From the NCBI GenBank assembly GCA_963780635.1, contig CAWACW010000012.1:434001-498000 (forward strand): a DNA stretch of 64,000 bases. The letters are read 5' to 3'. The position numbers and the translations under genes were made by a program. The notes beneath the pieces were generated by a model. It did no database searches and was not told where the DNA came from. It saw only the letters and a list, made by a program, of their open reading frames with translations. The first letter of the stretch is position 1. Each line of letters opens with the position of its first letter. The stretch comes from DATEPR01 sp963780635. Its GTDB lineage: Bacteria; Actinomycetota; Actinomycetes; Mycobacteriales; Pseudonocardiaceae. Below, piece by piece: positions 45,803 through 54,469 of the stretch.

Positions 45803-47145
45803 CCGGACTCCTCGGGTGTGTCGGTTGCCAGGTCACCCAACCGCACGGGCTGGGCGAGGATCCGCCGGGTCAGGCCGGCCGGATCGGGTCGGGTGCCGGT
45901 CAGGTCGGCCACGGCGCACGCCACCGCGTTGCCACACATTCTGCCCTGGCACCAGCCCATGCCCGCTCTGGTGAGCAGCTTGACCGCGCGGGCGTCGCGG
46001 GCGCCGAGTTCGGTGACGGCGCTGCGCACGGCGTCGTGGTCGACCTCCTCGCAGCGGCACAGCAGCGTGTCGCCGGTGAGGTTGCCCAGCCAGCCGTCGC
46101 GCACCGGATAGACGGCCGCGAGTGCGCGCGCGAATCGTTGGTGCCTCGCGCGTTCCCTCCGCAGTCGCGCGGCACGCGCTGGATCGTCCACATGCGATAG
46201 TTCAAGGCCCGCGATGGCGCCCTCCACCAACGACAGCCGCACGCCGCCGACTCCGGTGACCTCACCTGCCGCGTAGACGCCGGGGACGCTGGTGGCCTGG
46301 CGGCCGTCGACCGTGAGCACCTGGGTGCCGTCGGGGGCCAGGTCGGTGGCGCAGCCGAGGGCGACACCGATGTCGATCTGGGGCACGAAGCCGAAACCGA
46401 CGGCGAGGGTGTCACAGGCGATCCGGCGTTCGGTGCCGGGCAGCGGGTGCCAGTTCGCGTCGACCCTGGCCACGGTGACCTCGGCCAGTTCGCCATCGCC
46501 GTGGGCGGCCAGGACGAGGTGCCGGTTGCGGACGCGGACACCGTGGCCGGCCAGTGTCGCCAGGTAACCGGCGGCTTCGGTGAACTTGCCGGTGTTGCGG
46601 GCCAGCGCCGCGGGGAAGCGGGCGAACCGGGTGGGGTCGTTGGCCTCGAAGACGCCTGCGACGTTCCTGGCGAGTCCCGCCGCGACCGGGAGCAGGAACG
46701 GGCCGGTGCCCGCGACGACGATCCGGCGGCCGGGTAGCACGCCGTGGCCCTTGAGCAGCGACTGCGCGCCACCCGGGGTGAGCACGCCGGGCAGGTCCCA
46801 GCCGGGGAATGGCAGTGGGCGGTCGTGTGCGCCGGTCGCGATGACGATCGCGTCGGCGGTCAGGTGGCTGGTCGCGGTATGCACCGTGAAACCGGATTCG
46901 ACCAGGAAGACCTGCTGTTGGGTCAGGATGCGGACGCCGCGTCGGTGGCAGGCGGCGCGCAGGTGCTCGAAGGTCGCCCAGCCGTGCCGGCCGGCTGCGG
47001 GGCTTTCGTTGTGGTGGCGGTAGAACTGGCCGCCGAGTCGGGTGGCGAGGTCCAGGACGGCCACGGACTTCCCGGCACCGGCCGCCGCGGCGGCAGCGGC
47101 GAGGCCTGCCGGGCCGGCACCGAGGACGGCGAGGTCATAGCGCAC
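45799..47145 (-). CDS. D-hydroxyproline dehydrogenase, FAD/NAD-binding subunit
   Basis: The 448-residue protein has a Rossmann start (YDLAVLGAGPAGLAAAAAAA), a second dinucleotide site (RIVVAGTGPFLLPVAAGLA) and a C-terminal BFD-type iron-sulfur region (LLCRCEEVDHDAVRSA then GMGWCQGRMCGNAV). This is the alpha-subunit layout of three-part opine or D-hydroxyproline dehydrogenases. The GTG at 47145 has AGGAAGG eight bases upstream; a GTG at 47154 is an alternative. It overlaps the small iron-sulfur subunit gene. Confidence 0.88.
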   Translation of the reverse strand: MRYDLAVLGAGPAGLAAAAAAAGAGKSVAVLDLATRLGGQFYRHHNESPAAGRHGWATFEHLRAACHRRGVRILTQQQVFLVESGFTVHTATSHLTADAIVIATGAHDRPLPFPGWDLPGVLTPGGAQSLLKGHGVLPGRRIVVAGTGPFLLPVAAGLARNVAGVFEANDPTRFARFPAALARNTGKFTEAAGYLATLAGHGVRVRNRHLVLAAHGDGELAEVTVARVDANWHPLPGTERRIACDTLAVGFGFVPQIDIGVALGCATDLAPDGTQVLTVDGRQATSVPGVYAAGEVTGVGGVRLSLVEGAIAGLELSHVDDPARAARLRRERARHQRFARALAAVYPVRDGWLGNLTGDTLLCRCEEVDHDAVRSAVTELGARDARAVKLLTRAGMGWCQGRMCGNAVACAVADLTGTRPDPAGLTRRILAQPVRLGDLATDTPEESG

Positions 47146-47398
47146 GGCCGCCACCTTCCTGGGTGGTGATGACGTCGCCGGGGTGGGCTTCGGTGAGGCA
47201 GGCGCGGACGGATGGTGTGCCGTTGACCGTGACGAGGCAGTCGAAGCAGGCGCCGATACCGCAGAACAACCCGCGCGGCTGGTGCCCGAACCGGGTGGTG
47301 CGCCAGGACCGGATGCCGGCGGCCAGCAGCACGGCCGCCACGCTCTGCCCGGCTTCCATCGGCAAGACCCGCCCATCGAACGTCACGTGGTCACTCAC
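47135..47398 (-). CDS. D-hydroxyproline dehydrogenase, 2Fe-2S subunit
   Basis: This 87-residue protein is a Fer2_4-type iron-sulfur subunit with FCGIGACFDCLVTVNG and a later Cys in RACLTEAHPGD. It passes electrons between the FAD subunits. Its GTG overlaps the stop of the upstream oxidase-like subunit gene (GTGA), so all three subunits are translationally coupled. Confidence 0.9.
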   Translation of the reverse strand: MSDHVTFDGRVLPMEAGQSVAAVLLAAGIRSWRTTRFGHQPRGLFCGIGACFDCLVTVNGTPSVRACLTEAHPGDVITTQEGGGRAL

Positions 47399-48525
47399 GC
47401 CGCGACCTCCGCGAACCGCTCCGGCCGGAATGGCGACACGTCCGTCAGCGGCTGGGCACCGGTCAGGAAACCCGCGATCAGCGCACCCGTCGCCGGTGCG
47501 AGACCGATCCCCGCGCCCTCGTGGCCGCACGCGTGCAGCAGCCCCGGCCGACGCGGATCAGGGCCGATGACCGGCAGATGGTCCGGGCAGTACGGGCGGA
47601 AACCCGCGTACGCGCGCAACACGGCCACGTCCGCCAACGCCGGGAACAACCGCACCGCAGCCGCTGCCAGTGCGCGCAGCACCGGCAGTGACGGCGTGCG
47701 GTCGAAACCGACTCGCTCCCGGCTCGCCCCGATCAACACCGTGCCGGACTTCGTGCCCTCGATGACCGGCGACGTGCGCAGGCCCGCTGTGTCCGCTGCC
47801 ACGTCCGCCACGTAGTCGGCCGCGTAGACCTTGTGCCGGATGATCACTGGCACCGGCTCGGTGACCAGCACGAACCCTCGCCGCGGCAGGATCGGGACCG
47901 GTGCACCGGCCAGCTGCGCGATCTCGCCGCCCCACGTGCCTGCCGCGTTCACCACCGCGTCCGCCGGCAGCGGGCCGACCGACGTGCGGACGCCGGTGAT
48001 CCTCTCGGCACCCGTCACGCCGAGCAGTGTCGTGCCGGTCAGCACCCGCACGCCGAACCGCTGTCTCGCGATGCGCAGCAACTGCGCCGCTGCCAGCATC
48101 GGCTGTACCTGGGCGTCCTGCGGGTAGTAGACACCGCCTGCCAGGCCGGGCGCGATGTGCGGTTCGACCACCGACGGCTCAGCGTCCTGGGCCTGCACGC
48201 CGTTCGCCCGCTGTCCGGCCGCCAGCGCTCGCAATGCGGCCAACTCCCGGTCGTCCGACGCGACGACCAGGCCACCTTTCGACTCGTATTCGAAGGCTGG
48301 CCCGTGCTCGTCGGCCAGCTCCTGCCACAGCCGCGCGGACAGCAGCGCCAGAGCCAGTTCGGGCCCCAATTCCTTGTCCGACACCAGGATGTTGCCCTCA
48401 CCGGCACCAGTGGTGCCCGCGGCGACCGAGCCGCGCTCGACGACGGTGACCGACAGGCCGGCGCGGCCGCAGAAGTAGGCGCACGCCGCTCCCACGATGC
48501 CCGCGCCGACGATCACCACGTCCAC
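47395..48525 (-). CDS. D-hydroxyproline dehydrogenase, FAD (DAO-type) subunit
   Basis: The 376-residue flavoprotein begins VDVVIVGAGIVGAACAYFCGRAG, the FAD-binding motif of the D-amino acid oxidase/glycine oxidase fold. A C-terminal GLLHACGHEGAGIGLAPATG is also typical. It is the catalytic subunit that oxidises cis-4-hydroxy-D-proline. It heads the five-gene operon (oxidase subunit, 2Fe-2S subunit, FAD/NAD subunit, deaminase, epimerase). It starts at a GTG seven bases from a GntR palindrome. Confidence 0.88.
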   Translation of the reverse strand: MDVVIVGAGIVGAACAYFCGRAGLSVTVVERGSVAAGTTGAGEGNILVSDKELGPELALALLSARLWQELADEHGPAFEYESKGGLVVASDDRELAALRALAAGQRANGVQAQDAEPSVVEPHIAPGLAGGVYYPQDAQVQPMLAAAQLLRIARQRFGVRVLTGTTLLGVTGAERITGVRTSVGPLPADAVVNAAGTWGGEIAQLAGAPVPILPRRGFVLVTEPVPVIIRHKVYAADYVADVAADTAGLRTSPVIEGTKSGTVLIGASRERVGFDRTPSLPVLRALAAAAVRLFPALADVAVLRAYAGFRPYCPDHLPVIGPDPRRPGLLHACGHEGAGIGLAPATGALIAGFLTGAQPLTDVSPFRPERFAEVAA

Positions 48526-48532
48526 ACCAGTA

Positions 48533-48545
48533 ATATGTCACATAT
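48533..48545 (-). promoter_or_regulatory. 13-bp palindrome ATATGTCACATAT, candidate GntR operator
   Basis: A perfect palindrome centred on C, just upstream of the first gene of the hydroxyproline operon. It shares ATGTCACAT with the site before the GntR gene. Confidence 0.65.
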
Positions 48546-48970
48546 CGAGAGGCGGCTCAAACCTCTCGTCCTGGATACTCCGCGCCGGGCGTCCGGGCGG
48601 GTGTGCGGTTTCGCCCTGCACGGCGGCGACATCACCCACGAGTACGGCCTGCCGGTGCGCTACCCCTGTGCCGACGACTACCGCGGCGAAGCGACTGTCC
48701 TCTACGGACAGACACCGGTGCCGGCGACCGAGTGGAACCGGTTACCACGGCCGGGTGACCGTGAGCGCCGAGCAGGCAGCGGCGGCGCCGGAGGTGATGG
48801 GCCGGTTCGCCGTCGACCCGCGCTGGCTGCCGTATCCGCCGCCGATGGCGCCGACGGCCACCTCGCCGCTGCCGGATGTGCTGGAGCATTCGGTGCGGGC
48901 GTTGGCCGGGTTCCGGTCCGACGGCGTGGCCCAGGTGCGGTGCGAGGAGAAGCACATTGGTGCCTGCGCT
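48537..48970 (+). pseudogene. Polynucleotide kinase-phosphatase (Pnkp) remnant
   Basis: Fragments match the bacterial Pnkp repair enzyme. Frame 1 reads LKPLVLDTPRRASGRVCG and then EYGLPVRYPCADDYRGEATV and VLYGQTPVPATEW, the end of the phosphatase domain. After a frame change near 48750 comes VTVSAEQAAAAPEVMGRFAV and DPRWLPYPPPM, then QVRCEEKHIGA, the start of the ligase domain with its nucleophile Lys. Much is missing between and after these pieces, and the whole 5' kinase part is absent. It is a non-functional relic from internal deletions and frameshifts. Confidence 0.75.
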
Positions 48971-49089
48971 GGAGTCGGAGCCCGTCGATCCCGGGCTCCG
49001 GCGGTCGCGCACCGAGTTTTCTCACGACGGTCGCCGAGAGTCCACCGTGATCTCACCGGGTGTGGGCCGACGGTACGGACCATGAGCGC

Positions 49090-49983
49090 GTGTCGGTAGA
49101 CCAGTACACATCGGGCCCTGTTCCTCGTGCGGTGCGGACGCTGGCCGTGCTCGGCGACTCGATCGGCGTCGGGATCGGCGACCCCGCCGTCGGGGGTGGC
49201 TGGCGGGGGTTCGCGCCCCTGCTCGCGGCGGCGCTGGGCGACATCGAGCTCGTCAACGTCGCCAGCAACGGCGCGCGGATGCGTGGGCTGCGCGTCACCC
49301 AACTGCCCCTCGCCGTGCGGGCGCGGCCGGACGCGGCCATCGTGCTCGCCGGGATGAACGACACCCTGCGGTCGGACTTCGACGCGACCGGCATCGGTCA
49401 CGACCTGGATCAGGTGGTGGACAGCCTGACCGCGCTGGGCACCATCGTGGTGCTGGTGCGCTACCACGACCACGGCCAGGTGTTCCGGCTGCCCGGCCCG
49501 CTGCACCGCGCGCTCGCCCGCCGGATCGACGCACTCAACGCGGCCGTCGACGAGGTCGCGCTGCGGCACGGCGTCGGCGTGGTCGACCTGGGTGCCCTGC
49601 CCGGGACGTACCTGCCGCACGCGTGGAGCGTGGACCGGCTGCACCCGTCCGAATGGGGACACCGGATGCTGGCCAGGGCCATCGCCGACCGCCTGGCCGC
49701 CGACGGGGCCAGAGTGCCGGGTGAAGTGTCACAGCGGTGCGGCGGCAGTGCCCGGATCAGCCGCGTCGACCACGTGCTGTGGCTGCTGGTCAAGGGCGTG
49801 CCGTGGGTGTTCCGGCGCGGTGTCGATCTACTGCCGTACCTGCTGCAGGCGCTGGTCGAAGCACTGGTCCGGCCGCAGGGCGAGGTGACCGTGCGGCCAC
49901 CCGCCCAGCCGCTGCCGCCGGTTCAGCTGGAGCGGACCGCCATCCGGGCCAGCCGGCGCGGGGTCGGCCAGCGCACGTCGTAG
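49090..49983 (+). CDS. SGNH/GDSL-family hydrolase
   Basis: The 297-residue protein has the SGNH motifs: VLGDSIGVG (nucleophile Ser), the block III GMND in VLAGMNDTL, and DRLHPSEWGH holding the late Asp and His. These enzymes are esterases or lipases with varied substrates; which one is not evident. The C-terminal ~90 residues extend beyond the fold, with a hydrophobic stretch around VDLLPYLLQALVEAL. The GTG at 49090 was chosen near the fold start; a GTG at 49060 is an alternative. Its 3' end overlaps the desaturase gene by 61 bases, tail to tail. Confidence 0.85.
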   Translation: MSVDQYTSGPVPRAVRTLAVLGDSIGVGIGDPAVGGGWRGFAPLLAAALGDIELVNVASNGARMRGLRVTQLPLAVRARPDAAIVLAGMNDTLRSDFDATGIGHDLDQVVDSLTALGTIVVLVRYHDHGQVFRLPGPLHRALARRIDALNAAVDEVALRHGVGVVDLGALPGTYLPHAWSVDRLHPSEWGHRMLARAIADRLAADGARVPGEVSQRCGGSARISRVDHVLWLLVKGVPWVFRRGVDLLPYLLQALVEALVRPQGEVTVRPPAQPLPPVQLERTAIRASRRGVGQRTS

Positions 49984-50870
49984 GCCCAGCCGAACTTCTC
50001 GAACATCCAGATCAGCCGCGCCGAGATGTCCACCTGACCGCGGCCGACGCCGTGCCGGGCGCACGTCGGGTCGGCGTGGTGCAGGTTGTGCCAGGACTCG
50101 CCCATGCTCAGGATGGCGAGCGGCCAGAAGTTCGCCGAACGGTCGCGGGCCACGAACGGCCGGTTGCCGATCATGTGGCAGATCGAGTTGATGGACCACG
50201 TCACGTGGTGCAGCACGGCCACCCGCACCAGGCCCGCCCAGAAGAACGCGGTCAGCGCGTTCCACCAGGACATCGTGATCAGGCCCGCGATCAGCGAGGG
50301 CAGCAGCAGCGTGGCCGCCGTGCACACGCCGAACAGCTTGTGCACGATGCGCATGTCCTTGTCGGCCAGCAGGTCGGGCGCGAACCGGCGCTGGTTGGTC
50401 AGGTCCCGCTCGAAGATCCAGCCCATGTGCGCGTGCCAGAAACCCCTGGCCATCGCGACAGGTGACGTGCCGAACAGCCACGGCGAGTGCGGGTCCCCCT
50501 CGCGGTCGGAGAACGCGTGGTGGCGGCGGTGGTCGGCCACCCAGTGCAGGATCGGCCCCTGCACCGCCATGCTCCCGACCAGGGCCAACGTCACCCGCAG
50601 CCACCGCCGGGCCTTGAACGCGCCGTGCGTGAAGTAGCGGTGGAAACCGACGGTGACGCCCAGGATGCTGATCGTGTAGCCCGCCACGGCGAGCACGATG
50701 TCCAGCCAGCCCAGCCCCCAGCCCCACGCGAAAGGTATGGCGGCAACCAGCGCGATCATCGGGATCGCGACGAACAGGTAGACCGAGATGTGGGCGGCCA
50801 GCGGACGCTTGCCTGCCAACATCGCTACCGATCCGGTTGCCCGGCCCGGGGCCTCCAACTGAGCGGACAT
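49923..50870 (-). CDS. Acyl-CoA (delta-9 type) fatty-acid desaturase
   Basis: This 315-residue membrane enzyme has four hydrophobic helices and the three His boxes HRYFTH, HRRHH and HNLHH that bind the di-iron centre. It puts a double bond into acyl chains and so adjusts membrane fluidity. The layout fits the DesA3-like acyl-CoA desaturases of actinomycetes. It is downstream of no obvious partner; the two glycosyltransferases follow in the same direction. Confidence 0.93.
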   Translation of the reverse strand: MSAQLEAPGRATGSVAMLAGKRPLAAHISVYLFVAIPMIALVAAIPFAWGWGLGWLDIVLAVAGYTISILGVTVGFHRYFTHGAFKARRWLRVTLALVGSMAVQGPILHWVADHRRHHAFSDREGDPHSPWLFGTSPVAMARGFWHAHMGWIFERDLTNQRRFAPDLLADKDMRIVHKLFGVCTAATLLLPSLIAGLITMSWWNALTAFFWAGLVRVAVLHHVTWSINSICHMIGNRPFVARDRSANFWPLAILSMGESWHNLHHADPTCARHGVGRGQVDISARLIWMFEKFGWAYDVRWPTPRRLARMAVRSS

Positions 50871-50877
50871 GACGAGC

Positions 50878-52008
50878 TCACCTCGTTTTCCCGGTGGACG
50901 CGGCGTCGCCGGCCACCATGGCGTGCAGGTTCACCATCTCCTGGACAGTCGCCGACCACGGGAATCGTTCGGCCTGACTGCGCGCTGCCGCCCGGCGGGC
51001 GGCAACTGGCCAGGAGGTTACCTCCGATACCCCGTCGGCAATCCCGGCCGGTGTCGGCGACACGGCAACTCCGCAGCCCGAACCGAGCAGTTCACCCGCA
51101 CCGCCCGTGTTCGCCGTGACGACCGGGGTGCCGCACGCCAGGGCCTCCAGCACGGACAGCCCGAAGGTCTCGGCGGCACTCGGGGCGAACGCGATGTCAG
51201 CGGCTGCGAGCCGCTGGGCGAGCGCGGCCCGGCCGGCCACGTGCCCGTGGAACACCACGGGCAGGCCGGCAGCCGCCCGGCGCAACGCGGGCAGCGCACT
51301 GCCGGTGCCGTACACGTCCAGCTGGACGTCCGTCCCGTTGCGCACCAACAGCTTCACCGCCTCGATCACCGCGCCGGGGTTCTTCTCCGGAGAGAGCCGA
51401 CCGGCGTATACCAGTCGAGTCGAGTCATTATCGGGTAGCGAGGTGCCCGGCCGGAAGGTGTGTAGGTCCACTCCTAACGGAACCCTGCGTATCGAGTCGA
51501 TCCCGAGCCTGGTGAACTCGGCCCTGGCGAACTCCGATGTCACGATCACCACGTCGAACCGGCCGGCCAGCCGCCGGTTCCACCGGCCCACCGCGGACGT
51601 GAGCACTCGCCCGGCCGGCCGCCACAAGCCGGGCAGCCGCGCGGCCAGCCACAGATCCAGCCGTTCGTGCGAGAACAGCACCGCCCCGGCCCGGTGCTGT
51701 CGCGCCCAGTCACCGGCGGCCACCATGGTGGCCTTGTCGGACACCTCGACGGAGTCGGGCCGCAGCCGGTCCAGTACGCGCAGCACCGCCGACGGCCGGG
51801 CCACCATCCGGTAGCCGCCGGACACCGGCACGCCTGGCAGCGTGACCACCAGCCCGTCGGCGGTGGCCACCTCGGTCCAGTGCCGGCCGGGCACCACGAG
51901 TACCCGATCGTGGCCCGCGGCGAGGTAGCCCCGGCCGATCGTGTCCACTGCGGTCCGCAGGCCGCCGGACGTCGAAGAGTAGAAGTTGGCGAGCTGGGCG
52001 ATTCTCAT
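50878..52008 (-). CDS. GT4-family glycosyltransferase
   Basis: The 376-residue enzyme has the GT-B fold. The acceptor domain starts MRIAQLANFYSSTSGGLRTAV; the donor domain has RLVYAGRLSPEKNPGAVIEAV and the E(x7)E motif in ETFGLSVLEALACGTPVV. It transfers a sugar, probably from a GDP- or UDP-sugar, to a lipid or other acceptor. Its ATG overlaps the stop of the second glycosyltransferase gene (ATGA), and the two proteins are the same length but not close copies. Confidence 0.9.
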   Translation of the reverse strand: MRIAQLANFYSSTSGGLRTAVDTIGRGYLAAGHDRVLVVPGRHWTEVATADGLVVTLPGVPVSGGYRMVARPSAVLRVLDRLRPDSVEVSDKATMVAAGDWARQHRAGAVLFSHERLDLWLAARLPGLWRPAGRVLTSAVGRWNRRLAGRFDVVIVTSEFARAEFTRLGIDSIRRVPLGVDLHTFRPGTSLPDNDSTRLVYAGRLSPEKNPGAVIEAVKLLVRNGTDVQLDVYGTGSALPALRRAAAGLPVVFHGHVAGRAALAQRLAAADIAFAPSAAETFGLSVLEALACGTPVVTANTGGAGELLGSGCGVAVSPTPAGIADGVSEVTSWPVAARRAAARSQAERFPWSATVQEMVNLHAMVAGDAASTGKTR

Positions 52009-53135
52009 CCGGCCAGCCCGGTCGCGTCGTTCGCCGATCGGCTGTCCAGCACGTCGGTGTAGTGGTCGAGCAGCTCGTCGCCGACGCGCTGCCAGGTGCG
52101 GTCCAGCACCACCTGCCGGGCCCGGCGCCCGTAGGCGGCGCGTAGCTCCGGCTGTTCGGCCAGGCAACTCACGGCCGAGCGCAGCCCGTACACCGAGTCG
52201 GGCTCGTAGAGCATCCCGGTGCGACCGGGCCGCACCAGGTCGAGCGGGCCGCCCGCCGCGGGTGCGACGACAGGCAGGCCGGAGGCCATCGCCTCCTGGA
52301 TCGCCTGGCAGAACGTCTCGTCGGCACCGGTGTGCACGAAGACGTCCAGGGACGCGTACAGGGTGGACAGTGCCTGTCCGGACAGGAACCCGGGGAACAC
52401 CGCGGTGGGCAGCCGTTCCCGCAGCCGGCCGGCGGCCGGGCCGTCGCCGGCCACGACGAGCCGGGTGCCCGGCAGGTCGGCCAGATGGGTCAACAGGTGC
52501 ACCCGCTTGTCACCGGCCAGCCTGCCGACGTAACCGACGACCGTCTCGCCGCGCGGCGCCAACTGTGACCGCAGCGCGGCCGAGCGGTGTCCCGGGTCGA
52601 ACCGGGTCGTGTCCACGCCGCGCCGCCACATCGCCAGCCGGTCGATGCCGCGGTCGCGCAACTGATCCAGGGTGGCCGATGACGGCACGAGGGTGCGGTC
52701 GACCTGGCGGTGCACGTGCCGCAGCCACCGCCAGATGGCCCGGTCGGTGCCGCGAAACCCGTAACGGCGGGCGAAGCCGGCGATGTCGGTCTGGAAGACC
52801 GCGACGCTCGGGATGCCCAGTTTGCGGGCGGCGGTGCTGCCGGCCGCGCCGAGGAACACCGGCGACGCCAGGTGCATGACGTCCGGGCGGAAGTCGGCGA
52901 CGAGGCGTTCCAGCCGGGCCATCGGCAGGCCGAGCACAAAGGACCGGTAACCGGGCAACGAGATCCCGGGCACGCTGACCACCCGGTGGCCCGCGTACTC
53001 CGCCGGCCCCTGGCCGGGGGTGATCACCATTGCCTGATGCCCCCGGCGCGCGAAGTGCTCCAGGATCCGGCAGACCGAGTTCGTCACACCGTTGACCGTG
53101 GGCAGGAAGGACTCCGTCACGACTGCGATGCGCAC
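52005..53135 (-). CDS. GT4-family glycosyltransferase, MgtA/PimB-like
   Basis: This 376-residue enzyme begins RIAVVTESFLPTVNGVTNSV, the pattern of GDP-mannose-dependent mannosyltransferases such as actinobacterial MgtA. The donor site has GETVVGYVGRLAGDKRVHLL and ETFCQAIQEAMASGLPVVAP. A role in mannosylated glycolipids or lipomannan is likely but not proven. The start is a GTG at 53135. It is the first gene of the pair, followed without a gap by the second glycosyltransferase. Confidence 0.9.
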   Translation of the reverse strand: MRIAVVTESFLPTVNGVTNSVCRILEHFARRGHQAMVITPGQGPAEYAGHRVVSVPGISLPGYRSFVLGLPMARLERLVADFRPDVMHLASPVFLGAAGSTAARKLGIPSVAVFQTDIAGFARRYGFRGTDRAIWRWLRHVHRQVDRTLVPSSATLDQLRDRGIDRLAMWRRGVDTTRFDPGHRSAALRSQLAPRGETVVGYVGRLAGDKRVHLLTHLADLPGTRLVVAGDGPAAGRLRERLPTAVFPGFLSGQALSTLYASLDVFVHTGADETFCQAIQEAMASGLPVVAPAAGGPLDLVRPGRTGMLYEPDSVYGLRSAVSCLAEQPELRAAYGRRARQVVLDRTWQRVGDELLDHYTDVLDSRSANDATGLAG

Positions 53136-53230
53136 ACCGCCACCATGAGCAGGGCGTGTGTGGTCAGCGTGCCGCCCGGACTCCCCCGGGGTGAACTGAT
53201 GATGAAGACCCGGGCACGGCACCCGTGGGA

Positions 53231-54469
53231 CTACCGCGGACCACGACTCCGCTGCCGGGTCACGCCGACCAGCAACCCGACCGCCAGCAGCCCGACAGCC
53301 CCGGCGATCAGCCCGGCCAGACCCGCGCCGGAGGCCAGCGGACCCCGCGGCGCGGCGACCGCATAGCCACCCGGCAGCGGCCCTCGGCGGGCCGCGTGCG
53401 GCTTGGCCACGGCGGCTGCGGCCGCCTTCTCCTTGTCCCTGGCCAGGAACGGGGCCACAGCCGCGTACACCGGATCTGGCGCGTCCGGTAGGACGTGCGC
53501 GGTGACGGCAGCGCCGATGTCGATCCGGCCGTAGCCGGTCGCCTCGTCCCGCGTGGACCGGTGCCCGTCCAGCGTGGCCAGCAGCCGGGCGACGACCTGA
53601 CTCGCCGTGAGCTTCGGATACTTCGACCAGACGTCCGCCAGCCCCGCGGACGTGATCGCCGCGGCCTGACTGGTGCCGTCGCCGAAGAACGCCTCGCCCG
53701 GGATCCTGCTCACGGTTGGCACGTTGACGCCGGGTGCCGCGACCGTGAGGTACGGGTGCCGCGACGACCACGGCGGCACCGCTCCGTTGCTGTCCACCGC
53801 GCCCACCGACACCACGCCCAGGCACACGCTGGGCTCCTCGATCGGGCTGCCGTCGGTGCCCGAGTTGCCACCGGACGCCACCACGATCGCGCCCTTCGCC
53901 AGGGCGTAGTCCACCGCGTCCTGCTCGACCGCCGGGCACGAGCGGACACCGTCCCCGGCCTGCCGCGGCGCACCCAGCGACATGTTGATGATCCGTGCCC
54001 CGTGGTCGGCCGCCCAGCGGATCGCCTGCAGCAGCGTGCCGTTCGCGGCGCCGCCCGCGTCGTCGGTCGTGCCGGTGATCGGTACCGCGACGGGCAGCAC
54101 CCGCGCGTCCGGCGCCAGGCCGAGGATGCCGAACGAGCCGGCGCGCCCGACCATCAGCGACGCCATCGCCGTGCCGTGGCCGAACGGGTCGTCGTCCCGG
54201 TCCACGCGGCCGTCACCGCCGTCGGCGCCGAAATCCTTGCCCGCCAGCACGTGCCCGGCCAGCTCGGGCAGGCTCGCGTGCACGCCGGTGTCGATCTCAC
54301 CGATCACGATGCCCTGGCCACGCGCGCCCGCCGCCCACAGCTGATTCACCCGCCAGGTGTCGAACCACCATTCGGTGTGCCCCGGCGGGCCGGGTGCCGC
54401 CGCCGCGGGGACGGCCGCCCCGCACAGCAGCAGCACGGTCAGCGCCACCGCCCACCAGCGCGCCTTCAC
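53231..54469 (-). CDS. mycP: Mycosin-like subtilisin protease (type VII secretion-associated)
   Basis: The 412-residue protease has a signal peptide (ALTVLLLCGAAVPAAAA), the subtilisin triad (Asp in IGEIDTGV, His in GHGTAMAS, Ser in GDGTSQAAA) and a C-terminal membrane helix (GLAGLIAGAVGLLAVGLLVGV). This is the mycosin layout. Mycosins stabilise or process type VII secretion systems. No EccB, EccC, EccD or EccE gene is in the window. Its GTG overlaps the stop of the membrane protein gene, so the two are coupled. Confidence 0.92.
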   Translation of the reverse strand: MKARWWAVALTVLLLCGAAVPAAAAPGPPGHTEWWFDTWRVNQLWAAGARGQGIVIGEIDTGVHASLPELAGHVLAGKDFGADGGDGRVDRDDDPFGHGTAMASLMVGRAGSFGILGLAPDARVLPVAVPITGTTDDAGGAANGTLLQAIRWAADHGARIINMSLGAPRQAGDGVRSCPAVEQDAVDYALAKGAIVVASGGNSGTDGSPIEEPSVCLGVVSVGAVDSNGAVPPWSSRHPYLTVAAPGVNVPTVSRIPGEAFFGDGTSQAAAITSAGLADVWSKYPKLTASQVVARLLATLDGHRSTRDEATGYGRIDIGAAVTAHVLPDAPDPVYAAVAPFLARDKEKAAAAAVAKPHAARRGPLPGGYAVAAPRGPLASGAGLAGLIAGAVGLLAVGLLVGVTRQRSRGPR

